Shown one piece after another: positions 24,583 to 33,860 of a stretch of DNA of 44,305 nucleotides; within the stretch, counting starts at the first letter, position 1; each line of letters opens with the position of its first letter. Under the pieces are notes generated by a model, which saw only the letters and a program-made list of their open reading frames with translations, was not told where the DNA came from and made no database searches. Position numbers and translations under genes: made by a program. Source of the DNA: an uncultured Lachnospiraceae bacterium (GTDB lineage: Bacteria > Bacillota > Clostridia > Lachnospirales > Lachnospiraceae); the NCBI GenBank assembly GCA_944377385.1, contig CALWET010000007.1, forward strand, positions 1 to 44,305, written 5' to 3'.

Positions 24583-26247
24583 TTATGCAAGCCTGGCCTT
24601 CAGCTCGCCTGCCAGTCTCTTCATCTCTGCTGCATTTTCCCTGACTGATGCCGTGATCCTGGCTCCGGACAGCAGCCTTGCCAGCTCTTCTATGGATTCC
24701 TCCTCTGAAAGCCGCTCTATATTTGTCACGCTCCTGCCCTCCTCTGAATCCTTTCTGATGACATAATGGCAATCAGCCATCGAAGCTATCTGAGGAAGGT
24801 GAGTTATGCATATGACCTGGTGTCTCCTGGATATAAGACACAGCTTTTCTGATACCAGCTGAGCCGTACGTCCGCTTATCCCGGTATCTATCTCATCAAA
24901 TATCAATGTGGGTATGGCATCCGTCTCGGCAAGTACAGTCTTTATGGCCAGCATGATCCTGGAAAGCTCTCCTCCCGAGGCCACCTCATAAAGGGGCCTG
25001 AGCTCCTCTCCGGGGTTAAGAGCAGCGACAAAGGTCACCTGATCCCAACCATCCCTGCCGGGGTCCTTTCTGTCAAAGCTGAGCTCAAAGCCTACATCGG
25101 CAAAATTCAGCTCCTTCATTTCTTTTTGAATTGCAGTGCCAAGCCTTTCAGCTCCCTTTTTCCTGAGATCACTCAGCCTCTGACACGCTTTGCAGAGCTC
25201 ATCATAAGAGCGCTTTATCTCCTTTTCGGCCCTGGCCTTATTTTCTTCGTAATCCCTCAGCATAAGGAGACGCTGCTCCCTTTGATCCCTGTAGCTTCTG
25301 ATGTCAGCTCCGGTGCCGCCATACTTTTGCTGTATTCGGCGTACCAGTTCAAGCCTTTCCTCAGTCTCTTCAAGGCTCCTTTGGTCCAGCTCCGTGTCCT
25401 CTATCCTCTGAAGCAGCTCGTCCAACACAGTATTGATGATGCTGTCTGCCGTGCCAAGCTCCTCAAACAGCTGCAAAAGCTCCCTGTCATATCTCATGGC
25501 ATCCCTGATGCTGTCCATGGCCTCTCCGCAGCCATTTTGTTTAAGGAGCTCAGAGGCCCGTCCCAGCAATGCTATGACCTCTCTTGCATTTGACAGGCGT
25601 CTGTATCTGAGGCTCAGTTCCTCCTCTTCCCCATCCTTTACGGCAGCCTGGTCTATCTCATCTATCTCATACTCACACAGCTCCTGCTCTCTCAGTCTCT
25701 GGCTCTCATCCATGTCAAAAGCCTGCGCCTCCTCAAGAGCTCTTTTATAGCTGTCATAGCAGCCTGCGACCCTGTCCTTTTCATCCTTTATCTCTGAAGC
25801 AATGAAATCATCTAGAATCTTTAAGTGCTCTCTGTCTGACATAAGGGATCTGTGTTCATCCTGCCCATAGATATCTATAAGCAGACGGCTCACTTCCCTG
25901 AGCCTTTGTATCGTAACGGTCTCGCCGTTTATCTGGCTTATGCTCCGTCCAGGATATATCCTGCGGCTTATGACCAGCATGCCCTCCTCCGGCTCTGCCC
26001 CAAGCTCTCTCAGCCCGGCCTCCTCTTTCTCATCCTTTATTTCAAAAACAAGCTCCACATAGCCGTATTCCGCACCTTTTCTGATGATCTCTCCTCTGGC
26101 CTTTGCTCCAAGGGCCAGCATGGCTGAGCCTATTATCACCGATTTTCCGGTACCGGTCTCTCCGGTAAGGATATTCAGCCCTTCTCCAAGGCTTATGGAT
26201 GCATGTCTTATAAGAGCAATGTCCTTGACATTAAGTTCTGCTAACAT
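24583..26247 (-). CDS. recN: DNA repair protein RecN
   Basis: SMC-like ATPase acting early in double-strand break repair. It has 554 residues. The N-terminal ATPase half has Walker A GETGTGKSVIIGSA (about 29-42); two coiled-coil arms span about 160-370; the C-terminal half has the ABC signature (YEVASGGELSRIMLAIK, near 429) and Walker B TLIFDEIDTGISGR (near 455), followed by CITHLPQIASMAD. It is the last gene of the nusB-to-recN run, 39 nt after argR. That argR-recN order is standard in Firmicutes. Confidence 0.96.
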   Translation of the reverse strand: MLAELNVKDIALIRHASISLGEGLNILTGETGTGKSVIIGSAMLALGAKARGEIIRKGAEYGYVELVFEIKDEKEEAGLRELGAEPEEGMLVISRRIYPGRSISQINGETVTIQRLREVSRLLIDIYGQDEHRSLMSDREHLKILDDFIASEIKDEKDRVAGCYDSYKRALEEAQAFDMDESQRLREQELCEYEIDEIDQAAVKDGEEEELSLRYRRLSNAREVIALLGRASELLKQNGCGEAMDSIRDAMRYDRELLQLFEELGTADSIINTVLDELLQRIEDTELDQRSLEETEERLELVRRIQQKYGGTGADIRSYRDQREQRLLMLRDYEENKARAEKEIKRSYDELCKACQRLSDLRKKGAERLGTAIQKEMKELNFADVGFELSFDRKDPGRDGWDQVTFVAALNPGEELRPLYEVASGGELSRIMLAIKTVLAETDAIPTLIFDEIDTGISGRTAQLVSEKLCLISRRHQVICITHLPQIASMADCHYVIRKDSEEGRSVTNIERLSEEESIEELARLLSGARITASVRENAAEMKRLAGELKARLA

Positions 26248-26286
26248 ATCTTCCTTTTCTTCCGCAGCTCATTTCTCCGCCGCAGC

Positions 26287-26739
26287 TTATATCTCTTCCA
26301 CTATCCTTCTGATCTTTTTCATGACCTCAAGGCAGTCCTCGTCATTCCTTGCCACCAAAAGTATAGTATCATCTCCTGCTATACAGCCCATGACCTCGCT
26401 GAAATTGAGGGCATCTATGGAAGCCGCCACTGCCTGGGCAAGTCCCACGGCAGTCTTTACTATCAAAAGATTCTGAGCCATATCACAGGACAAAAATCCG
26501 TCTCTCAGTATATTCAGCTGTTTTCTGGTAAGGTCCTGGGTATCAGCTATGAACTTGTAGCACTGCTTTCCTCCGGCAAGAGTCACCTTGGTCAGCTTGA
26601 GCGCCCGTATGTCCCTTGAGACGGTGGCCTGAGTCACATCATAGCCCTCACGGTTAAGCATCTCACAAAGCTCTTCCTGTGTCTCTATCTGATATTTGCC
26701 TATCAACTCCACTATCTTTGCCTGTCTTCCGATCTTCAT
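26287..26739 (-). CDS. argR: Arginine repressor ArgR
   Basis: Hexameric arginine-responsive DNA-binding regulator, 150 residues. The N-terminal winged helix carries TQATVSRDIRALKLTKV (about 36-52). The C-terminal oligomerisation and arginine-binding domain has the family GCIAGDDTILLVARN (about 117-131), whose paired Asp residues contact arginine. It is located between nadK (76 nt upstream) and recN, as in other Clostridia. A single good ARG-box-like half site occurs upstream but no convincing full operator. Confidence 0.95.
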   Translation of the reverse strand: MKIGRQAKIVELIGKYQIETQEELCEMLNREGYDVTQATVSRDIRALKLTKVTLAGGKQCYKFIADTQDLTRKQLNILRDGFLSCDMAQNLLIVKTAVGLAQAVAASIDALNFSEVMGCIAGDDTILLVARNDEDCLEVMKKIRRIVEEI

Positions 26740-26815
26740 AAGTCTGCTTCCTTGTTTTGAATGAATTTTAAAATGATTATTTACATGGATCTAAGCTGTG
26801 ATCATTTAACTGCGC

Positions 26816-27643
26816 CTAAACATAGGTCATTTTTTGCCTCAGAGTCTCGAGGAAGGATTCCTGCCTGAGCCTCACAAAGCGGGCAACATGTTCTGCCATC
26901 CTAACGCATATCTCGTCCGACTGCCTGAGCCTGAATATCGATTCTCCGTCACAGGCAACCAGCTGTTCATTTCCACCGGCCACTATCCTGATCCTGTCAC
27001 TGGCTGAAAAAATGATGGATCTTGAATTTATGGCATGAGAGCATATGGGTGTCAATATTATGAGCTTTGCCTTGGGGTCTGCTATCGGCCCTCCTGCAGA
27101 AAGTGAATAAGCTGTGGATCCCGTCGGAGTCGCCACCAATATCCCGTCGGCATAGTATTCATTCAGCAGGCTGTCATTGACATATACTTTGAAGCTCTGA
27201 CTCCTGATCGTATCATGCCTTGTGAGCATGACCTCGTTCAGGGCCACGCCTTCATATATCGGCTTTCCGCTGCGATAGCCCTCAGCCCTGAGCATCATAC
27301 GCTCCTCTATCCAGTAATCGTCCCGGATCAGCCTCTCTATGGCAGGCTCTATAGTGCTCTCATCCGCAAGCTGTGTAAGATATCCCATATGTCCACGGTT
27401 TATGCCTATCAATGGTACGCCGCAGCCCACGGTACCTCTGGCAGCCTGTATGAGCGTGCCGTCTCCGCCGATGGTTATGATACAGTCACAGCCCTCAGGC
27501 AGTTTGTATCTGTCCTGTCTCTGTCCCTCCCATACCGTATAGCGGATGTCCTCTCCATATCCGTCGAGATATTTTTCTATGAGCCTGCCCGTCTTTTCTG
27601 CCAGAGCCTTTTCTGTATTTATGATTATAAAAAAATTCTTCAT
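26816..27643 (-). CDS. nadK: NAD kinase
   Basis: Phosphorylates NAD to NADP using ATP. At 275 residues it shows the diagnostic GGDGTLIQAARG (about 59-70), NRGHMGYLTQ (near 83), LNEVMLTRHD (near 134) and the glycine-rich ATPTGSTAYSLSAGGPI (about 171-187) that completes the active site. It lies 12 nt after tlyA and before argR. The ribosome binding site is weak (GAGAAAG), which suggests coupling to tlyA. Confidence 0.96.
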   Translation of the reverse strand: MKNFFIIINTEKALAEKTGRLIEKYLDGYGEDIRYTVWEGQRQDRYKLPEGCDCIITIGGDGTLIQAARGTVGCGVPLIGINRGHMGYLTQLADESTIEPAIERLIRDDYWIEERMMLRAEGYRSGKPIYEGVALNEVMLTRHDTIRSQSFKVYVNDSLLNEYYADGILVATPTGSTAYSLSAGGPIADPKAKLIILTPICSHAINSRSIIFSASDRIRIVAGGNEQLVACDGESIFRLRQSDEICVRMAEHVARFVRLRQESFLETLRQKMTYV

Positions 27644-27655
27644 CTTTCTCAGGTC

Positions 27656-28498
27656 TCAGTCAAGCTCAGAATGAGCCCTTTCCGTTACTCTATTTATCCT
27701 CTCGAGCTTTACAGACTCGTCACAGGCCTTAGCTTCAGCTTCGTCCTTTTCGCAGGTCCTCAGATATATCAGATATTCTATATTCCCCTCAGGGCCCTTT
27801 ATGGGGCTGTGCTCAAGTCCAAGAACTGTATAGCCCTCCTTCGTCGCAAAGTCCCAAATGTCTGATATGACCTGTCTATGTATCTTTATATCCCTTACGA
27901 CCCCATGCTTTCCTACTTCTTCTCTGCCTGCCTCAAACTGAGGCTTTATAAGGCATACCATCTCGCCATGCTCAGAAAAAAGCGGCCTGACTGCCGGCAG
28001 CACCTTTTTAAGTGATATAAATGATACGTCACAGGAAGCAAAATCCAGCCTCTGCCCTATATCATCAGGGCTTATATATCTGATATTTGTCTTTTCCATA
28101 CAGACGACCCTGCTGTCATTTCTAAGCTTCCAGTCAAGCTGTCCATAGCCCACATCCACAGCATAGACTAGGGCTGCACCTGATTGCAGCATGCAATCCG
28201 TAAATCCACCCGTGGAGGCTCCTATATCCATACAGCATTTTCCGGCAAGCTCTATCCCAAAGGAAGCAATAGCTTTTTCCAGCTTGAGCCCTCCTCTGGA
28301 GACATAGGGCAGCTTTCTGCCTCTGAGCTCTATCTGAGTCTCCGGCACGTCGTAAAACATGGAGCCTGCCTTGTCCTCGCGCTGTCCATTCACATATATA
28401 GAGCCGCTCATGATAGCGGCCTTTGCCTTTTCCCTGCTCTGGAAAAGTCCTCTTTGCACCAGGATCAGATCCAGCCTTTCCTTTTGATCTTTTTTCAT
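27656..28498 (-). CDS. TlyA-family rRNA 2'-O-methyltransferase
   Basis: S4-domain plus Rossmann methyltransferase of the TlyA/hemolysin A family, which in other bacteria methylates riboses in 16S and 23S rRNA. The ATG at 28496-28498 is chosen: it begins MKKDQKERLDLILVQRG, the conserved S4 start, and lies 11 nt after dxs; the open frame to 28639 is a shadow inside dxs. The product is about 280 residues. The S4 domain is about 8-66; the SAM-binding motif is CMDIGASTGGFTDCML (near 88-103), and the catalytic Lys is in VCLIKPQFEAG (near 183). Confidence 0.93.
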   Translation of the reverse strand: MKKDQKERLDLILVQRGLFQSREKAKAAIMSGSIYVNGQREDKAGSMFYDVPETQIELRGRKLPYVSRGGLKLEKAIASFGIELAGKCCMDIGASTGGFTDCMLQSGAALVYAVDVGYGQLDWKLRNDSRVVCMEKTNIRYISPDDIGQRLDFASCDVSFISLKKVLPAVRPLFSEHGEMVCLIKPQFEAGREEVGKHGVVRDIKIHRQVISDIWDFATKEGYTVLGLEHSPIKGPEGNIEYLIYLRTCEKDEAEAKACDESVKLERINRVTERAHSELD

Positions 28499-28509
28499 CC
28501 TTCCCCGTA

Positions 28510-30375
28510 TCAGACTATACCGTCTCTTTCCAATCTTCTGATGATGCTGTCGGAATCTATACCAAGCATCTCCCTCAGGGCACTTACATCCCCGTGCTCT
28601 ATATATGCATCCGGCAAGGCTATGTTTATGACCCTGCATGCATAGCTTTCCCTCTCTGCCAGGCTGCTGACCGCCTGCCCAAAGCCTCCTCTTTCCACGT
28701 TCTCCTCAAGGGTGATCAGTTTATCATGGGTCTTCAGCAGCTCCCTGATCATATCCTCATCCAGAGGCTTGGCAAACCTTGCGTTTATAAGGCTCGGGTC
28801 AAGGCCCTTCTGTTCTCTGAGCTTTGAGCATATATGCTCTGCGGTGCTGACCATGGATCCCAGGGCCATGAATGCAATATGGCTTCCTCTGTGTATGAGC
28901 TCTGCCCTGCCTGTTTCTATGTCTGAGCTGTACTGTGAAAGTCCCTCATAGGCCCTCCCCCTGGGATAGCGTATGGCACAGGGCCCTGACTGGGAAAAGG
29001 CATATTCCAGCATCTGCTGAAGCTCCACTGCATTTTTTGGCGCCAGCACCTTCATATTAGGTATCTCACAGAGATAGGAAAGGTCGAATATGCCCTGATG
29101 GGTCTCTCCGTCAGAGCCCACCAGACCAGCCCTGTCTACGGCAAATACCACCGGCAGGTTCTGAAGGCACACATCATGTACTATCTGATCAAAGCCTCTC
29201 TGTAAAAAAGAAGAGTAGACTGCCACCACAGGCCTGAGCCCTGCCGCAGCCATACCAGCTGCGCTGGTGACTGCATGGGCCTCTGCAATGCCCACATCAA
29301 AAAATCTTTCCGGAAATTCTCTGGAAAATTCTGCAAGCCCTGTTCCATCCGGCATGGCAGCCGTAACTGCCACAATGGAGCTGTCCTTTTTTGCAAGCTC
29401 ACAAAGCTTTCTTGAAAAGACTCCGGTATAAGTGACTCCGCTGCTTTTTTCCAGAGGCCTGCCTGTCCTGATATCAAAGGGCTCAACTCCATGAAAGCGC
29501 TGAGGATCCTTTTCTGCAGGCGCATAGCCCCTGCCTTTTTTGGTAATGACATGCAGGAGCACTGCATGATTTACCTTTTTTGCATCCCTAATGGCCCGTT
29601 CAAGGCTCCTTATGTCATGTCCGTCCACAGGCCCCAGGTAGGTTATCCCCATGTCTTCAAAGATCATACCGGGGATGACCATCTGCTTCAGGCTCTCCTT
29701 TGTCCTCTTGAAGCTGGAGGCGACCTGATCGCCTACATAGGGTATGGACCTAAGCCAGGATTCCACGTCCTTTTTTAACTTGTTGTAGCCCCTTGCCGTC
29801 CTGATCCCGTTCAGGTATGTGGACATCCCGCCCACATTCCTTGATATGGACATGTCATTGTCATTTAATATGATGATAAAGTTCTTTTCTATATGGGATG
29901 CATTGTTGAGGCCCTCATAGGCCATGCCTCCCGTAAGGGCTCCGTCGCCTATGACCGAGACGATGGTGTAATCCTCCCCCTTGAGATCCCTGCCCTGGGC
30001 CATGCCAAGACCGGCAGATATGGATGTGGAGCTGTGTCCCGTATCAAAGGCATCAAAGGGGCTCTCGTTCCTTTTGGGAAAGCCTGAAAGCCCTCCTTTT
30101 TTTCTGAGACTGTCAAATTCATCCTTCCTCCCGGAAAGGATCTTGTGGGTATATGACTGGTGTCCCACATCCCATATTATCTTGTCCTTTGGCATATCAA
30201 GAACGCGGAAAAGAGCTATGGTGAGCTCCACGACTCCAAGATTGGCAGACAGATGGCCTCCTGTATGCGAGGTCTTTTCTATTATGAAATGTCTGATCTC
30301 CTCAGCCAGTATGTCAAGCTGCTTATATGTCATTTTTCTCAGATCCGAGGGATCCTTTATATGTTCAAGGAGCAT
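28510..30375 (-). CDS. dxs: 1-deoxy-D-xylulose-5-phosphate synthase
   Basis: Thiamine-diphosphate enzyme joining pyruvate and glyceraldehyde-3-phosphate, the first step of the MEP isoprenoid pathway. It has 621 residues. The N-terminal ThDP site is visible in GHQSYTHKILSGR, DTGHSSTSISAGLGMA and GDGALTGGMAYEGLNNA (about 139-155); the transketolase-like pyrimidine domain has the conserved FDVGIAEAHAVTSAAGMA (near 350) and VFAVDRAGLVGSDGETHQG (near 411). It sits between ispA and tlyA, so two isoprenoid genes are adjacent. AGGAAGG lies 7 nt before the ATG. ThDP dependence links it to the thiT locus in the window. Confidence 0.97.
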   Translation of the reverse strand: MLLEHIKDPSDLRKMTYKQLDILAEEIRHFIIEKTSHTGGHLSANLGVVELTIALFRVLDMPKDKIIWDVGHQSYTHKILSGRKDEFDSLRKKGGLSGFPKRNESPFDAFDTGHSSTSISAGLGMAQGRDLKGEDYTIVSVIGDGALTGGMAYEGLNNASHIEKNFIIILNDNDMSISRNVGGMSTYLNGIRTARGYNKLKKDVESWLRSIPYVGDQVASSFKRTKESLKQMVIPGMIFEDMGITYLGPVDGHDIRSLERAIRDAKKVNHAVLLHVITKKGRGYAPAEKDPQRFHGVEPFDIRTGRPLEKSSGVTYTGVFSRKLCELAKKDSSIVAVTAAMPDGTGLAEFSREFPERFFDVGIAEAHAVTSAAGMAAAGLRPVVAVYSSFLQRGFDQIVHDVCLQNLPVVFAVDRAGLVGSDGETHQGIFDLSYLCEIPNMKVLAPKNAVELQQMLEYAFSQSGPCAIRYPRGRAYEGLSQYSSDIETGRAELIHRGSHIAFMALGSMVSTAEHICSKLREQKGLDPSLINARFAKPLDEDMIRELLKTHDKLITLEENVERGGFGQAVSSLAERESYACRVINIALPDAYIEHGDVSALREMLGIDSDSIIRRLERDGIV

Positions 30376-30395
30376 ATTTGCGCCTTCCTGAAATA

Positions 30396-31277
30396 TTAAA
30401 ATTTACGATCTATGAGCCTCTGCAGAAGCTCCTCAAAGAAGAGGTCACCTCCAAAGGACCTTATCTCCTCCAGAGCCCTGTCCGTATATCTCCTTACATC
30501 CTTTTCGGACTGATCGAGCCCATAGAAGGACACCCAGGTGATCTTTGCATTCCTGTCATCGGAATGTACGGATTTTCCAAGCTCCTCCGAGGTCGAGATC
30601 ACATCAAGGATATCATCTCTTATCTGAAATGCCATCCCTATATCACGTCCCGCCTTTTCCATACTGCTTACTGAGGCCTGGTCAGCGCCGGCCGCCGCTG
30701 CCCCCATCATGAGAGCTGCCTCTATCAAGGCCCCCGTCTTTTTTTCATATATAAATCTGAGGGTGTCAGGATCCGGGATATTTCCAGTCAGCTCCACATC
30801 CACAGCCTGTCCTCCTATCATACCATGCACTCCGGATTTTTCTGCAAGGATACGAAATGCCGACAGCCTGACAGCTTCCGACAGCACTGATCCTGAAAGT
30901 GTTTCAAAGGCATATATCAGCAGGCCGTCTCCAGCCAGCGTTCCCATGTCCACCCCATACTTTGCCCAGGTAGAAGGCTTGCCCCTTCTGAGCCTGTCAT
31001 TGTCCATGCAGGGAAGGTCATCATGCACCAGCGACGCTGAATGTATCATTTCTATCGCAGCCATCAGAGGATACAGGCCTTTCTCATCACCTCCGCCAAG
31101 GAGTCTGTAGGCACATTGCATAAGCAGAGGCCTGATACGCTTTCCCCCGTTCCTGACTGAATATGCACATGCGGAAAGCATGTTCCTCTGAGGTCCGGCC
31201 TCCTCAGGAAGCAGCTCGTCAATGGCATTGTTTATGATACTGATCCTCTCTGAAAGCTCCCTCTCAAAATCCATCAT
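30396..31277 (-). CDS. ispA: Polyprenyl synthetase (farnesyl diphosphate synthase type)
   Basis: Condenses IPP with allylic diphosphates, probably up to farnesyl diphosphate. It has 293 residues, the size of IspA. The first Asp-rich motif is DDLPCMDND (about 81-89) with RRGKPSTW after it; the second is FQIRDDILDV (near 213-222). GGKRIRP (near 43) binds IPP diphosphate. Its ATG overlaps the xseB stop; the ATG one codon later is equally likely from ribosome binding site spacing. Position between xseB and dxs matches the Firmicutes gene order. Confidence 0.95.
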   Translation of the reverse strand: MMDFERELSERISIINNAIDELLPEEAGPQRNMLSACAYSVRNGGKRIRPLLMQCAYRLLGGGDEKGLYPLMAAIEMIHSASLVHDDLPCMDNDRLRRGKPSTWAKYGVDMGTLAGDGLLIYAFETLSGSVLSEAVRLSAFRILAEKSGVHGMIGGQAVDVELTGNIPDPDTLRFIYEKKTGALIEAALMMGAAAAGADQASVSSMEKAGRDIGMAFQIRDDILDVISTSEELGKSVHSDDRNAKITWVSFYGLDQSEKDVRRYTDRALEEIRSFGGDLFFEELLQRLIDRKF

Positions 31278-31531
31278 ATCTCCTCGTCACCATCCTCGCC
31301 GGCTTCCTCGCTCAGTATCCTGAGATTCTGCTCTACCCTGTCTATACGTGATCTTGCATGCTTAACAAGCTTCAGCCCTTCCTCATAAAGCCTGAAGCTC
31401 TCCTCCAGGGGAGTTTCCTCATCCTCTATCTTTTCAAGTAGCCCGTCAAGGAGCCTGAAGCTTTCCTCTATGCCCGGAAGCTCCTGCTCCTTCATGGCCT
31501 CATCTGACATGACATCCGTTTTCTTTTTCAT
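31274..31531 (-). CDS. xseB: Exodeoxyribonuclease VII small subunit
   Basis: Small helical subunit of ExoVII, which degrades single-stranded DNA. The conserved core is ESFRLLDGLLEKIEDEETPLEESFRLYEEGLKLVKHAR. The start is uncertain: the open frame begins with TTG at 31579 inside xseA, ATG at 31531 follows the xseA stop, and ATG at 31510 is also possible. I chose 31531 (about 85 residues), although its AAAGG is 13 nt away. Overlap or coupling with xseA and ispA is clear. Confidence 0.88.
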   Translation of the reverse strand: MKKKTDVMSDEAMKEQELPGIEESFRLLDGLLEKIEDEETPLEESFRLYEEGLKLVKHARSRIDRVEQNLRILSEEAGEDGDEEI

Positions 31532-31556
31532 AGCGTAAACAGTACCTTTATCCCTT

Positions 31557-32846
31557 TCATGCGGAGCCATCAGTTTCAAGCTCTTTTTTTTCTACCCTTT
31601 CCACCTCGGAATAGATCAGTCCGTCCCTGAGCCTGAGCCTCAGCTCCATGCCCTGACTTATGCCTGAAACTGAGCTTACAGCCTGTCCCCGTTCGTCACT
31701 TATATAGCCGTAGCCTCCTGAAATGCGTTTAAGAGGAGAGCCCATATCCAGCCTGCCGGCCCTCAGCTCCAGTCCATGCTTTCTGTCCGTTATCGAGGCC
31801 TTCAGAGCCGTGTACATATCAAAGCCATAGCCCTCAAGCTCAAGAGATCTGTTCCTGAGCTTATCGGAAACAGCCCTCTGAGCAGCTTTGAGCATGTCAG
31901 AGAGCCTTCTTTTCCTTTCGGAAAGCACCATGGCCGGATCATGCCTCAAAAGCCTCAGCCTCTTGTTTTCAAGGAGCCTTTTTGCATACTCCAGCCTGTG
32001 TATGAAGGCTGAGCAAAGGCCATCCCTTCGCTGTGACAACTCTCTTTCAAAAAGCTCATATTCAAAGGTACAAAGCTCTGCCGCAGCAGAAGGCGTGGGG
32101 GCTCTCATATCTGCAACGAAATCAGCTATGGTAAAATCCGTCTCATGTCCCACTGCCGATACTATCGGGGTCTCAGCCTCAAATATGGCCCTTGCAAGCT
32201 TTTCCTCATTAAAGGCCCACAGATCCTCTATGGATCCACCGCCCCTGCCTATGATCAGCACATCCAGCCCCATGGAATCCAGCTTCCTGATACCTCTGAT
32301 CAGGCTGTCGGCTGCTCCCTCCCCCTGGACAAGGGCGGGATAAAGCACCAGTTTTGTATATGGGTTCCTCCTGTGAGCCACATTACATATGTCTCTTATG
32401 ACTGCTCCCGTAGGCGAGGTCACTATGCCTATGCTCATGGTATAGGAAGGGATCTTTTTTTTGTACATCTCATCAAACATCCCCATATCCTCAAGCTCCT
32501 GCTTGAGCCTGAGATATCTTTCATAAAGCTCGCCCTGTCCGGAAAGCCTGATGCTCTTTACATAAAGCTGATAGCTTCCTCCCTTTTCATATACCGACAC
32601 CTGCCCCCTGGCCTCGACCTGCTGGCCATCACTCAGCCTGAAATCAAGTCCCTCCCGTCTTGAAGCGAACATGACGCAGGCTATGGAGGCACTTTCGTCC
32701 TTTAGCGTAAAATAAATATGACCGGCAGTATGATATTTACAGTTGCTGATCTCTCCTGCAATGCAGATATTTGAGAGCGCAAAGTCTCTCACAAACATAT
32801 TTTTGATATATGAATTGATCTGCGAAACTGTATATACTCCGGTCAT
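31557..32846 (-). CDS. xseA: Exodeoxyribonuclease VII large subunit
   Basis: Catalytic subunit of ExoVII. About 429 residues from the ATG at 32844-32846, which gives the conserved start MTGVYTVSQINSYIKNMF; a TTG two codons upstream is possible. An N-terminal OB-fold (about 1-100) precedes the catalytic domain with IGIVTSPTGAVIRDI (near 136), IIGRGGGSIEDLWAFNEE (near 195) and VSAVGHETDFTIADFVADMRAPTPSAAAE (near 229), then a long coiled-coil arm. It follows nusB by 17 nt. Confidence 0.96.
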   Translation of the reverse strand: MTGVYTVSQINSYIKNMFVRDFALSNICIAGEISNCKYHTAGHIYFTLKDESASIACVMFASRREGLDFRLSDGQQVEARGQVSVYEKGGSYQLYVKSIRLSGQGELYERYLRLKQELEDMGMFDEMYKKKIPSYTMSIGIVTSPTGAVIRDICNVAHRRNPYTKLVLYPALVQGEGAADSLIRGIRKLDSMGLDVLIIGRGGGSIEDLWAFNEEKLARAIFEAETPIVSAVGHETDFTIADFVADMRAPTPSAAAELCTFEYELFERELSQRRDGLCSAFIHRLEYAKRLLENKRLRLLRHDPAMVLSERKRRLSDMLKAAQRAVSDKLRNRSLELEGYGFDMYTALKASITDRKHGLELRAGRLDMGSPLKRISGGYGYISDERGQAVSSVSGISQGMELRLRLRDGLIYSEVERVEKKELETDGSA

Positions 32847-32863
32847 TATCAAATACCACGGAT

Positions 32864-33298
32864 CTAAAGTGTGGCTTCTTTTGTCTCTGTATCCCTTGCA
32901 AGCTTTGCCAATATACCGTTTATGAAAGCAGGTGCCCCATCCTCGCAGTATTCCTTGGACAGCTCCACAGCCTCATTGATGGCGACTCCCACAGGTACTG
33001 CTTCATCATACCTCATCTCATAAAGTGCAAGCCTGAGGATGGTCAGTTCAGCCTTTCCCATACGGGTGGTACGCCAGCCCTCAGCTGCCCTGTCTATATC
33101 CGAATCAAGCTCAGGGATATATGAAACTATATCCATGATCTTTTCCACTATGTCCTTTTGCTCATCCTCGCTGAGTTCAAACTCACAGGTCTCATCGAGA
33201 TAATTATAAAGAGCAGCCCTTCTTTCCTCCTCGTCGATATGAAAGCTCATACCGAAAAGCATCCTGAATATCTGCTCTCTAAATTCATGTCTTGTCAT
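32864..33298 (-). CDS. nusB: Transcription antitermination factor NusB
   Basis: All-helical RNA-binding protein that with NusE/S10 supports rRNA antitermination. About 144 residues. The start ATG at 33296-33298 is chosen because GGAG lies 5 nt upstream and the family start MTRHEFREQIFRMLFG follows; the open frame to 33319 would overlap the preceding stop. The C-terminal signature is visible in LRLALYEMRYDEAVPVGVAINEAVELSKEYCEDGAPAFINGILAKLA. It lies 17 nt after the Asp23-like gene. Confidence 0.96.
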   Translation of the reverse strand: MTRHEFREQIFRMLFGMSFHIDEEERRAALYNYLDETCEFELSEDEQKDIVEKIMDIVSYIPELDSDIDRAAEGWRTTRMGKAELTILRLALYEMRYDEAVPVGVAINEAVELSKEYCEDGAPAFINGILAKLARDTETKEATL

Positions 33299-33315
33299 CC
33301 TGTCTCCGTAAAAGC

Positions 33316-33702
33316 TCATCTGCCTGAATCGACACTGACTCCGGCTATGCTTATCCCAACCCTTATGACATGCAATCCCGTCATGTTTTCAAGACTGCTC
33401 TTGACCCGTTCCTGTACAAGGGCTGATATCTCAGGTATGCTGTAGCCGTACTTTACATTGAGCTTGAGATCAACGCTCAGCTCTTCGCCGTCTATCTCTA
33501 TCCTGACACCCTTTTGCAGATTTTTTGCCCTGAGCATGGAAAGCAGGTCATTGGTAACATTTCCTGCCATACTGTCCACGCCCTCCACCTCCGTGGCTGC
33601 GAGGCCGGCTATACATGCTATGACCTCGTCAGCTATCTTTACGCTGCCAAGGCTTCCGCTTTCATACACCACATGCGCAGAACGGTTATTTGTATCAGCC
33701 AT
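33316..33702 (-). CDS. Asp23/Gls24 family envelope stress protein
   Basis: 128-residue cytoplasmic protein of the Asp23/Gls24 (YloU/YqhY) family, membrane-associated in some Firmicutes and connected to envelope or fatty-acid homeostasis. It carries the typical GSVKIADEVIACIAGLAATEVEGVDSMAG and the C-terminal ISALVQERVKSSLENMTGLHVIRVGISIAGV. It heads the nusB-xse-ispA-dxs run, the location of yqhY before nusB in B. subtilis, so an YqhY-type role is likely. It has a strong promoter with a perfect -10. Confidence 0.92.
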   Translation of the reverse strand: MADTNNRSAHVVYESGSLGSVKIADEVIACIAGLAATEVEGVDSMAGNVTNDLLSMLRAKNLQKGVRIEIDGEELSVDLKLNVKYGYSIPEISALVQERVKSSLENMTGLHVIRVGISIAGVSVDSGR

Positions 33703-33733
33703 ATCTTCCTCCGATCAAAAAAGTCTATCAGGT

Positions 33734-33762
33734 ATTATACCCCAAATGCCGGCTTTAGGCAA
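33734..33762 (-). promoter_or_regulatory. Strong sigma-A promoter for the asp23-nusB-xse-isoprenoid run
   Basis: Minus strand: -35 TTGCCT (33757-33762), 17-nt spacer, perfect -10 TATAAT (33734-33739), 32 nt before the start codon. Overlapping short direct repeats lie just upstream of the -35 (33775-33809). Confidence 0.75.
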
Positions 33763-33774
33763 GTAAGGAGGTCC

Positions 33775-33809
33775 GACAGTCTGATATGACAGTCTAAAGC
33801 CTGATATGA
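33775..33809. repeat. Interleaved short direct repeats upstream of the asp23-like promoter
   Basis: GACAGTCT occurs at 33775-33782 and 33788-33795 (period 13) and CTGATATGA at 33781-33789 and 33801-33809 (period 20). They lie 13-47 nt upstream of the -35 box, where an activator would bind. Confidence 0.6.
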
Positions 33810-33860
33810 TGTCCGTGCCTCTTTTTACAGGCTGTCTGGCTTATGAGCCATTTTGAGCAT

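Noticed and set aside
26740..26815. Possible ARG box upstream of argR
   Set aside because: Only one half site (AATTCA) fits; the opposite half matches poorly, so a full operator is not supported.
28499..28639. Upstream extension of the TlyA-family frame
   Set aside because: It lies wholly inside dxs; the S4 domain begins at the internal ATG next to the dxs stop.
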